The notes under the pieces were generated by a model. That model was not told the origin of the DNA. It worked only from the letters and a program-made list of their open reading frames with translations, and made no database searches. Shown piece after piece: positions 54,552 to 64,000 of a DNA stretch of 64,000 nucleotides. Source of the DNA: Brachypodius melanocephalos. Taxonomy: Eukaryota > Chordata > Aves > Passeriformes > Pycnonotidae. The stretch lies in NCBI GenBank assembly GCA_013398615.1, contig VZSR01000242.1, positions 310,001 to 374,000 of the forward strand, written 5' to 3'. How positions within the stretch are numbered: position 1 is the stretch's first letter; each line of letters starts with the position of its first letter. The position numbers were made by a program, and so were the translations under genes.

Positions 54552-54625
54552 GGCGCGCCCCAGGCTCACACATCAGGGTGTCTCGCCGTCGCTCAAATCT
54601 GGGATCAGCTTTGTGTGCCGACTAT
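53284..54625 (-). CDS. ZBTB16: ZBTB16 exon 2: short 5' UTR, start codon, BTB domain, linker, most of zinc finger 1
   Basis: The exon encodes residues 1-422 and two bases of codon 423. The start is the ATG at 54551, in a strong Kozak context (GCCATGG) and followed by MDLTKMG as in mammalian PLZF. The open frame continues six codons upstream only through a GTG, so that extension is not used. The acceptor is TTTTCGCAG ending at 54626, giving 74 nt of 5' UTR here. The donor at 53283 reads CACAG then GTGAGT. The BTB fold lies at about residues 34-96 and mediates dimerisation and corepressor binding. The linker has an acidic run at 147-151, an [15 protein letters not shown] segment at 202-216 shared with mammals, and VKTE (K246), SKLG (K387) and MKTE (K396) motifs resembling the known human SUMO sites. 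Finger 1 ligands are C406, C409, H422 and H426; the last lies in exon 3. Confidence 0.97.
54538..54573 (-). promoter_or_regulatory. Upstream ORF overlapping the ZBTB16 start codon
   Basis: In the exon 2 leader an ATG at 54573 opens an 11-codon frame that runs through the main ATG (54551) in another frame and stops with TAA at 54540-54538. Its context (CCTGATGT) is weak, whereas the main ATG context is strong, so leaky scanning would be expected. Such overlapping uORFs normally lower translation of the main frame. Confidence 0.6.
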
Positions 54626-54669
54626 CTGCGAAAACAAAAGGCGGAGGGGGAGAGGAGCAGAGTGAAGCG

Positions 54670-54769
54670 NNNNNNNNNNNNNNNNNNNNNNNNNNNNNNN
54701 NNNNNNNNNNNNNNNNNNNNNNNNNNNNNNNNNNNNNNNNNNNNNNNNNNNNNNNNNNNNNNNNNNNNN
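54670..54769. other. Assembly gap (100 N) just upstream of ZBTB16 exon 2
   Basis: Exactly 100 N, the usual placeholder for a gap of unknown size. It lies 44 bp beyond the exon 2 acceptor, so intron 1 sequence and possibly exon 1 may be missing. Confidence 0.99.
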
Positions 54770-55079
54770 CAGGACGGGCCACGGGGCTCTGTCACAAGGG
54801 TCGGCTTCGCGAAGCGAGCGAAACACACGGGGAGACGCCAGCCACAACCATGACACTGACAACAGCACTAGGCAGCGGCACGAGCAGCGGGCCACGCTCC
54901 GAGGCAGCACTGTGTGCCCTGAGCACCCCCGAGTGAGGACGTGCCCACGCTCAGCGCACCGAGAGACCTGTGTAATCCTCAGGGAGGGGCAAGGTGGCAG
55001 CCACACAGTTCTCCCTTCTTCCCTCCCTCCCTCGCCGCTGCACCCGTGGCACAACACAGCCAGCGCAGGGCCCGGTATC

Positions 55080-55680
55080 GTCAGCTAAAACAACAAACAC
55101 GGACGGCATTAGTACAAAGATACCCTTGGGGTAAAGCAGCGCAAATGTAATCTAAGGAGAACGTTATGGGGAAGTGTGTTTATAATTATAATGGGATTTA
55201 ATGTACTTTGGGACCAGATGATAGCAGTCACTTAACGAGAACAGCCTAATAACGGAGGCCTCGTGATGCACGGCGGCGCTGCGCGGGTTATTAGATGTGT
55301 GTGATAACGCCGCACTTGCCGCGCTATAGTTAAGGGTAAGGCATCAGCTTACTCCTATTTTTTCGGGGGTTATAACTCTGCTGCTGTAATTGGCAGAGAG
55401 CAGGGACGCACGGCACAGGCAGCCAGCGTGCCTGCAGGATGGGGTTTTTAATTGTATCAAACTGCTTGAGTTCCTCCCTCTTCCAGACTTTAAAATCCAG
55501 ACAGCTGAGAGGGGGAAGTAGTGAGACACTGTGGTTTCAGGTGTTTGTTTACCCTTCTCTAACTTTTAAAAGGCTTGATTTCAGGACTGAAATTTTGTAG
55601 GCAGTTAGGGGTATGTTTTTAGTGTAGCTCGCATGAAATTAAGCTGCGTGAGTCCCATTAGCAATAATGGAAATCCCACG
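55080..55680. promoter_or_regulatory. Candidate conserved element upstream of exon 2
   Basis: A long, repeat-free, AT-rich block with embedded CpGs (CACGGCGGCGCTGCGCGGGT at 55269). If exon 1 is in the gap or further right, this could be a proximal enhancer or intron 1 element. Confidence 0.45.
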
Positions 55681-57345
55681 GCTAAATTCCCAGGCAGCAT
55701 CCTGAAAATTAACCCCCCCAGTCCTTCCTGTCAACTGGTGCGTTGCACTTTTTGTTGCTCCTCTAATACATACAGTAAAAGCTACTGAATTGTTTAAGAC
55801 ACCAACTTCCTGCAGGCACCATTTGCCAAAGGCAGCGACCAGCTTGGTGACCCTGACCAGGGACACCCCACACACCCTGGCAGTGGGGCTGTCCAGCACC
55901 TGCAGTCCACAGGTGAGGCCCACAGAGGTGCTTGAAAGCTACAGCCACAGTCTTCAGGGTCATTTCCCCATGTCCTGGCATGGGAGTCAATCCCTCGTCA
56001 CTCCTCCCCAGTACCTTCCATTTCCCTCTCATCTCTCCCCATCAGTTTCCAATTTATTTACTTTTCTGATCTTAATCCCCACCTTGTAGTGTAACGTGTT
56101 TATTAGAAAGGCACCAGCAGCTAAATGAAGCCAAGCTGGGCTCTGTGTTAAGTAGCAGTCACGCCCAAGTGCCTCTCCATGTGCCATTACTCCGAGTGAT
56201 TGAGGCAATTTCTTCCTCCGCCACGAGTTTCACTTGTAAATCTCTCAACCAGATACGGTGCAATGATGTGCTGCCTGGTGCGATTATTATTAACCTCCAG
56301 CATTAAACCCTTGAGCCGTTGGTTCCTCAGGAAGGGCTTTCTGTGTGAGGATCAGGTGAACCATGGACATCCTTCCAGGAAAATGAGGGATCCATTCAGA
56401 TCCACTTCTAGTCCTCAGCCTGATCAATTACTTAGACAGGGAGACACGAATGTTCACTTCCCCAGTGGATATATCCTGGCCAGCAGCACCAGGTCTGTGC
56501 AAAGACAAGGACTGGGCAATGCAGCAGCTTGTATTTTGAGGGATGATGGCAAGGGCAGCACTGGGATGCTTCTCCAAGAGGAGAAGCAGTGTCCACAATT
56601 ACAGTAAGAAAGGAAGTTCCTTGTTCAGGAGGCTTAGTCCACAAAAAACATCCTGGAAGACAACTTCAGCCAGAAGATGCCCCAGCATTACCCACCCTGT
56701 ATGAATGGAAAGGGAAGAGGAGTGGCTCCTCTCCATCATGCCCAAAACAACAGCTTCTTCTACTCTCTGCAGACAAATGCCCCTTTTCCATCATGCACAC
56801 TCCTCCAGTGCTGTTAGACACATAATCTCCCCATTCCACCCCAGAGAGACATGCAAGGACACAGCTCTGACTTCTCTGGCTTGCTAGGCCCTGACTTCAG
56901 CCCACCCCAGCTCTTCCTCCTGGACCTGTTCTCCCTGCTCTTGCAGAGAAACAGTTCCCTGCAGGGTGGGGGACAGGCACATTCCCATGTTTTTCTAGGA
57001 CTAGTTGAGTTTTGCTTTTGATGTGTTTGGAGTTTTCCAGTATACTGAGTTTTCCAGCGCTGTTGAAATTGAATTATGAAACACTGGAGCAAAGATGCTG
57101 TGCAAATTAAGATCTGTTTCAAATTCAGTGAAAAATCTGTGACTTTCAAAAACCGATTTTTGATCTCACCCGAGACTCTGAGGAAAGTTTGCAGCTCCTG
57201 ATCCCCTCTGTGCATGCTACCAGGAGCAGGATTTCTCCAGGGATATTTGCTTTGCTGGGAGCCAGGGCAGAGCGCGCTGCTCTGCTTTGGCGTGCGGCAA
57301 GCTGACAGCTTATGAAAAGATGATTAAATGTGTTAGACTTTATTT

Positions 57346-57364
57346 AAAAAAAAAAAAAAAAAAA
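57346..57364 (+). repeat. Poly(A) run
   Basis: A homopolymer A tract of about 19 bp following TTTATTT, with no retroposon recognised. Confidence 0.9.
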
Positions 57365-58429
57365 GTCTAAATGCACAAAGCTGTTTGCAAGGGGGAGGGC
57401 GGAAGCCCCGGGAAAGCTGCTCAGTGTGCAGCCACGGTGCATTAAGCTTCCTCTGAACCCCACTGATTAGCACCAGGCTCCGTCCGTGCACACGGACACT
57501 GGACCCTCGTGCATTGTGGCAGCCCGGGGGAGTGGAGGGGCCAGGAACAGGCCCCTCATTGTGCCCCGGCTGCACAAGGGGAACCTGAGAGTCACGCCGA
57601 GGACGCAACTAGATCGGAGGCTGAGGCATGGGCTGGTGGGATACAGGTTATCCACATTGCCGTTGATCCCAAAGTAAGTTATTGCTGGAGCTTGGCTGTA
57701 TCCAGCCCCGTGCACGGGGGCTGCCCACGGTTGTGGGAAAGGAGAACACGCACAGCCTGATAGTTCAGATGGAGCTGGTGGACACGTGTGGACTGTCACA
57801 TCGCAGAAACCCTGGTCTGCCCCTCCCCACATGCCCACCCCTGCTGCATGTGGGATGCCACCCGGCCACGCTCGAGCAGCGGTGACGAGGCTCATCGTGT
57901 CACGGCCACGTGAGGCAGCAGCCAGCGTGCCACTGCACGCATCCTCACGGCTCCAAACGAGGCAGCTGCACACAGGGGTCTGTGCACGAAAATCCTTCCT
58001 GCCTGTAAGCACTGCTCCAAGTTACAACTTCACTGGCATATAGGCACGATGGAATCAATGCCATCCCACAGAAGGAGTGGATCAGTATCCCTCTGGGACT
58101 GCTGAGAGGTGGGTTGTGACGCACAGAACACAAGTGCCAGGAGATACGTGCAGCTCATGGGTTTCCAGGAGCTTTGTCCCTCCATCCTCCCCCCTCCCCG
58201 TGCCAGGTTATGGATGCTGCAGCCCTAAGACAATGAGGCTAATTAGTGGCTTAGGGCCCTGAGCCTGCCAGGGCTGGAGGATGAGCTGAGTAGTGACTCA
58301 GGAGGGCGGCAACCCAGGCCAGCCTTCCCACATTCCTCCCCTAAATCCCCCACACAAAGGGGAATTTAGCCACAGTGACTCAGCGAAGGAGCACAAACTT
58401 TACAGCCTGGCTTCGAGTGCCATGTTTAT

Positions 58430-58800
58430 GTATTCCCCCCCTGCACCACACTGCTGGGCTTGTAATTAAATAAAAATGTCTCCCTCTAGCAGGCTGTGAC
58501 CCAACCATCAGTACAGGGACCTATTTTTAGTGTTACCCTTGGTATATATTCGAGAGAGTTCAAGCCAGAGGAAGCAACTTCTGAAGCTCTAATAAGTGGG
58601 AGGGGGTTGGCCTTGTTTAATTTACTGTGTAATTATTTTTCCTCTTTTTTTCTTCTCTTAACCTGACATACTTGATGTCTTGCATGGGACAAGGAAAGAG
58701 ATGTGCCGAGGCATTAAATGTCAACCTTGACTTTATGGTGCTGTGGAGGCTGCATGTGTGTTCAGTAAAGTTCATCCCAGAAAAAAAGTCCTTTAAATAG
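58430..58800. promoter_or_regulatory. Candidate conserved non-coding element, 5' flank
   Basis: AT-rich, repeat-free sequence (TTTACTGTGTAATTATTTTT, CATTAAATGTCAACCTTGAC). Inferred from composition only. Confidence 0.35.
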
Positions 58801-61800
58801 AGCAGAATCTACACCAGAACCTCAGCAAAGCACTTCTGGGGGCTTGTTCTGACTCCCAAAACAGGGGATACTCTAGTGAGGGATTGTGTTCCAGTTTCAT
58901 CCTGCTTTTCCTGCCTCCCTTCGGTTTGGACTCTCCTCAGGATGGATACAGCACTGGAGAAGGAGATGCTCTTAGTCTGTCCAGACACCATTCATGCTGG
59001 TTAGTCCCCTCAAGAGTGGGGCACAGGGCTGCACCTCTACCCAGGGCTGTTCTTTCTCCAGGAGGAGCATGCTCGAGTTCTGACACTAATTCCAGGTGAG
59101 TTAAATACTCATTGCATTGTTTTCTGAGCATGAGATCAACAATTTAAACTCCCTTCCTGTAACAGGATGGTTTCCAAGAGCCCCTGAACAGCTTCAGAGT
59201 TCAAAACCAAAAAGTCATCCAGGACCACAAGCAGCATCCTCAGTCCCACTGGAAGCAGCCAGTTTCTGTGCCCTGATGATGCTCAAGTTCATTTACTGGA
59301 GGGAGCAACCCACATCCTGGATCCCAGTCACTCAGGAAACACCTCCAGCCCTCATTCCATCTTTCCTCTCTAGCAGCACTCCATGTCCCATTTCCAGCTG
59401 CACAGTTCTCTGCTCTCCCTTTCCAGGGGAGAGGATATTTACATGTATTTATGTGCTCTGTGTGTGCACAGAGAGCATGTTACTACTTCTGACAGGGCAA
59501 ACAAAACCCCACACTCATGGAAGACTTCCCTCCCCCTGCTTTCCCTGCTCTTAACATCTCTCTGAATTAAATATTCACAAAAAATGCCTTCACAGCTGGG
59601 GAAACTTCTGCCAAAGGGGCTCCTCCTCCTCCTTCTCTTTCTTGCACCAGGACAAAAAGATCGAGTGGCTGCATCACACATGGCACAGACCTCATTTCTG
59701 AGATGCTCGAGCTGCATAATGATGGTATTTTAGGCTCAGATTAAATTCCTGTTCATCTCTTCCATCATTCCTAACAGCCCTCTAAACTGTACAACTCCTG
59801 AATGTACAAGAGAGGCAGAACGAAGTCTGAGGCTAAATGTTTTGGTCTAGGTTCAAGGTTAGATATTAACTGATTTTATTTTCTTAATAATTGTCAGAAG
59901 ATACAATAAAGCCCTGGTATCTTATCTGGTCACAGATTCCTCAGTGACCAAATCAGATAACATTGGTGCAGCAAGGCAGCTCACAATCTGCCCTCTCAGG
60001 GTGGATATTGATGAATCCCTCCCAAAGGTCATGAGGAATTGGTGTATTCCAGCCTGGTCACAGCACACACATCCATCCACACAAGTCCCACGGACACAGC
60101 CCTCACATTCGTGTGGTGGGGTCAGCCCCGGGAGTGGGAGGTGAGTGCGGCCAGGCTCCGGTGCCCTTGGACGGTGCCCTGGAGGGAGCTTGGCAGTGTC
60201 CCCCTTCGGCCAGGGCACATTCCTAGCTGGAACAGCTTGATCAGCCTCCCAGGAATGAAAGTAAACACTCCTGCAAAGTCATTCCTGGATAAGACCTATC
60301 TGCCCAGGGCCAGAGGCTCCACGTGTCCCTGCCAGCAGCCAGGGATGCAGCGGGGGAGGCAGCAGAGTGTGTGACACGGCTGTCACTGGGGGTGCAGCTG
60401 CTTCCACCTCCCAGCTCCTCTCCAGGTATTAATTCCCTTTGAAACCCAGTCCATTCTTTCTCACTGGTGTACCTCTCCCTCCACTGCTTCTGCTGCCTCA
60501 GGTGCTACATCCTTTGGCTGGGAAATGCCAATTCCACCACAAATGGACCAGAATTCTCTTTCTCTCTGGCATTTGGAAAAGTTCTCCATTCACAAAGAAT
60601 TGCCCATGAAAGGTTCAGTGTTGGAGTATTGGCATCACTGTGCTACCTACAAAACTGGCTACAGCATCACCAGATGGCCGAGGATCCTTGCAGCTGTGCA
60701 GAGGAACCAACAGGGCAGGCAGGGAGCAAAACTGCTTGGGGAGGTGGGGTGAGATATTCTAGCCCCCTTTTGAGGGAGCACATTTTGGAATATCTCTTCA
60801 AGGGACCTGAAGGGGAAAAAAACAAATCCCAACTCTCATGAAAACGGTAATTAGCTGGAAGGAGGAGGTGGAATAGTGCAAACTCAAAAGTTCTGGTGGT
60901 AGAGGAGCTGGAGAGAGGCACTGAGGGCAGCGGAAAGAGGAGGTTACAGAGACTCTCTGCGGGGACACAGTTTCATCTTTGGCCACACCCGTGCTCCCAT
61001 GGATGCTATTCTCAGGACCAGCTCTGACTGTGTTACACTACTGTGTGCCATCCACGGCCATAGAATACAAAACAGAGGGGCTCCCAAAGAAATGGCTGTA
61101 ACCCCACTGGGAAGCAATGCTGTGTGAACTGGCAGGTAGAATACTTCATCCACATTGCTTGAGAGTTCAGCTGAGGTGATGAGAAATAATCCTAGCTGGC
61201 ATTAAAGCCTGTGAGTTTTGCAGCAATACAGCTCTTTGTCACATCCCTCCCTGAGAAGAGCAGTTCCAGCAGGACACAGGCAGCTCTGGAGTGGGCACTG
61301 ACAGACCAGGGCACAGTGAAGTTCTGCACACAGGCTGAGCCTGGTGCCAGCCAAACACCTAACTGCCACCACTGCCCAAAGAAAGAGCAGTTGCTCTGTA
61401 CATCAAAGCATTTTGAAGTGACCATCACCAAGGCAGTTATCCAAGAGCTGCTACAGCCTCACCACTGGCTACTCTGGGCAGGAGGGTACCGAGCCCTGGG
61501 GGTGCTCTGACCCACCCAAACACTGGCAGCAAATCATGGAGCTGGCACTGTGCTCCTGCAGCTACCTGGGCTACCTGTGCACAGACCACCAGAGCCATTC
61601 CTCAGCTCACATGCTGGAAGAATTGTCTTCCTGCAAATAAAAAAGCTGACCCAGGAATCAATGAAGAGCACGATCCAGGAAACAACCTCACCTAGGCACC
61701 AAGTGAGTACTGCCTAGGAAATTTGGCAGCAGTGTTACTTGTGCCTCAAAATCATCTTTCTGACCCATTTCTGGAAATTCAGAGGTTGTCAAGGGATAAT

Positions 61801-62539
61801 GTAACAGGATCACAAAGTCTGGTTTAATCTGTGCTTTCAGTACTACTCTGATTTAAATTCCATATTGCCAAAATCACCCTTTGGACATGCTTATTCTAGG
61901 AGAACCCACTCACAGAACAGGAATGGAGAAATATCTTTTCCTTGTTGGCTACACAGTACCCAAGAGGAGACAGTCCAAGTCCCTGTGACCTGAAATGCTG
62001 TCCCTGGCTCTCGTAATCCTAATCCTGCTGAAAATAGGAACCGAGTGTGGTATACCCAGTGTAACGCTCACAGCATGGGCTGTAACAGGTCCTGATCTCC
62101 TCCCAAGAGCACTAAACTAACTACAACTAGGATTTTCCCCTTTTCAGGGTCAGAATGCCTAACTTCATGTTCTGTCATTGGAGTCCCAACGAGCTGTTTC
62201 TACTGGTGAAGCTTCACCCCCTACAAACAGAGATATATACTCCACAGATAGACTCTTTGCAGAGTAGCAATCGCTGCTGTCCACTTGCTGGCATGCCAGG
62301 TGCCTCGGAACAGTGCCCAGTGCTGAAGTTTGGACAATAGTAAAGGATGGTGCTGGATAATTAATCCTGCCCCAGGAGCTGCATACACCAAAGAGCCAGT
62401 GCCATCAGAAGAAATAAAAGTCAAGAGGTGTAAAAGCAGCACTGTTAGATGAAGGTGGGTCCTTCCTGTCAGTGCTCCAACACTGTCCATGCTCGGAGGG
62501 AGCGAGGGGAAGGAAAGGAGATGAGTGAGCACGCTGCCT

Positions 62540-63070
62540 GCTGCAAATATTGACAGAACCATTATGGGCATGTATAAAACTCCCATTTGCGTGATGCAAG
62601 CGGGATAGTCTTTGAATACTTCTGTCTCGAGGAATTCTTTATTTTGCCATAGAAGAAAAATGTTTTCATATTCTCTCCTGCCGTGCAGACCTGCAGCCCG
62701 GCGAGCCCTTTTGCCCTTGAGAGCCATAACATTATTTGTTAACATCTTTATGATGCCAAATGGTCTGTGCTAGAACGGGTGCCATTCTTTAGCTGGGAAA
62801 CCATATGGCATGCCGAGTAATAAATAAGGTATTGTGATAGTTAATGAACCTAATTGCCAGCAAAGGCTTTAATACAGGGAATGTGCTGCTGAGAATTTAG
62901 CACCACATTAGAGATGCAGCAGAGCTCCTCTGACTTCTGAGGCTTAATTTAAGTTCTATATTGCAAACTCCAGAAAATAATTCCAAACCCTCCTGCTGGA
63001 AAAGCAACCTGCTGGTAGACTGTGATTATACTGAATTACTAAAATCGCAATCAATTTTATACACTCTGTT
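62540..63070. promoter_or_regulatory. Candidate conserved non-coding element, 5' flank
   Basis: One of the longest AT-rich, repeat-free, motif-dense blocks in the window (ACATTATTTGTTAACATC, GTTAATGAACCTAATTGCC). It looks like a distal developmental enhancer. The minus-strand ORF crossing it (62745-62221) has no recognisable family. Confidence 0.45.
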
Positions 63071-64000
63071 AACCCTTGCTGGGGAACTTGGCTCTCCAGG
63101 AGTGTAGGGGATGCTACTCTGAAGAGGTACCAGAGCCAAGTGAGTTGGAGCATCACAGTCATCATCCTCACCACGACTGGTCCTCTTCCCTGGCATCTCC
63201 CTCTTCTGGGAAACACCCCTTTCCCTGGCCCATCTGCCTACCAGGTAATCTGACTGTGGGCAAAGCTGGGAAGAAGAGCCACAATTGTGAATGGTCACTG
63301 CTATTTCTCTGTGACCAACCAAATAACTCCTGTTCCTGCATCATGGTGACACAGCATGGCAGAAAGTCCTGCTGCTGCCACTGCCTTGTGGCTCCCAGGA
63401 AATGCTCCTGTGGGCAGAGCAGCATAAGCAAACCTAAAACCACAGTTAAACTCACTTTTACTCGCCCAGCCCTCAGCGGGGGAAGAGCTCTTCTGGCCTA
63501 ACAGAACCCCCGGCACTGCTACAGACTGCGAATGTGACCACAAGAGCCTCTTCAGTCCAGAACACTCTGGGATCACACACACCTGCAGAGATGCCAGGAC
63601 ACTTCCCTCGCATCCTCGGGTGGAGAGGCCACTGGTCCTTCATGGGGTCTTTTAAAGCAGCCAGCAGGAATGCACAGCACCAAGTATTCCCTATATAGGC
63701 TGCTGTGCAGCACACAGAAATCCATAGAAAGACAAGGAGGATATACTGGCATTGGAAGGACTATTTTCAAAACCTGCAGCAATCCTAGTTGCAAACATGG
63801 ACCTGCTATCCCATGGAGAAAGGATGCCCCTTGCCACAGGTCAAAGCTCTGCTGCAGCATGCCTGCAGGACTGCTCCAGGTACTCCAAGTGCTCATCAGC
63901 ACTGGAAACCTTTCCTCGGACTCTGCACATCATCCCCTGAAATAGCTTCTTTCTGTAGGAAAAGGTGCCCCTTGCTGGCAGGGGCCAGCCTTTTAGGATT

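Larger units (their letters stand above)
54770..64000. other. Upstream region of ZBTB16 (intron 1 and/or 5' flank)
   Basis: The non-coding exon 1 and promoter should lie on this side but no donor or exon could be assigned. Right of the gap is a short CpG-bearing stretch with a 12-bp palindrome GCTTCGCGAAGC (54804-54815). Candidate conserved blocks lie at 55080-55680, 58430-58800 and 62540-63070. A poly(A) run sits at 57346-57364. The remainder (55700-58400, 58900-62500, 63100-64000) shows no recognisable gene or repeat family. Confidence 0.6.

Noticed and set aside
53280..54569. A 429-residue frame starting six codons before MDLTK and ending at 53280
   Set aside because: The upstream start is a GTG, not an ATG, and the last codons read into intron 2. 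The real start is the ATG at 54551 and the exon ends at 53284.
57467..58012. A 181-residue minus-strand frame upstream of exon 2
   Set aside because: Considered as a possible neighbour gene such as HTR3A, but it has no channel-type transmembrane pattern or splice structure.

Overview
This window is vertebrate nuclear DNA, almost certainly from a bird. It carries one recognisable protein-coding gene on the minus strand: ZBTB16, which encodes PLZF (promyelocytic leukaemia zinc finger), a BTB/POZ plus nine C2H2 zinc-finger transcription factor. The evidence for a bird is the protein itself (close to mammalian PLZF but clearly diverged), several truncated CR1 LINE 3' ends (the typical avian interspersed repeat), very low repeat density, and compact introns. 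The human gene spans well over 100 kb; here the start-to-stop distance is about 51 kb.

Gene layout, read right to left. Exon 2 (54625-53284) carries the start codon at 54551, the BTB domain, the linker and most of finger 1. Intron 2 is 25 kb. Exon 3 (28260-28163) carries finger 2, exon 4 (20094-20008) finger 3, exon 5 (6209-6039) fingers 4-5, and exon 6 (3908-3741) fingers 6-7. Exon 7 (3458-3229 coding) carries fingers 8-9 and the C-terminal tail, followed by a 3' UTR of about 2.7 kb ending near position 530. Every junction has GT/AG ends and joins in frame. The assembled protein is 673 residues, the same length I know for human PLZF, with all nine fingers at the human residue numbers. The non-coding first exon and promoter were not identified; they lie to the right of exon 2, possibly in or beyond the N gap at 54670-54769.

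The rest is intron and flank. It contains many AT-rich, motif-dense blocks that look like conserved non-coding elements of a developmental gene, two intragenic CpG-rich blocks, a few CR1 fragments, short tandem repeats and three assembly gaps. The most notable regulatory find is an exact 15-bp glucocorticoid/progesterone/androgen receptor element (25504-25518) in intron 3, with two weaker ones nearby. This fits ZBTB16 being a classic steroid-induced gene. Other items are an upstream ORF overlapping the start codon, an 86-nt near-symmetrical hairpin (48707-48792), a GATA-rich palindrome (46414-46445), and loss of the splice donor used for the short human PLZF isoform.

No second protein gene, tRNA, rRNA, CRISPR array or recent intact mobile element could be supported. 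Conservation claims come from sequence character only; no alignment was run.
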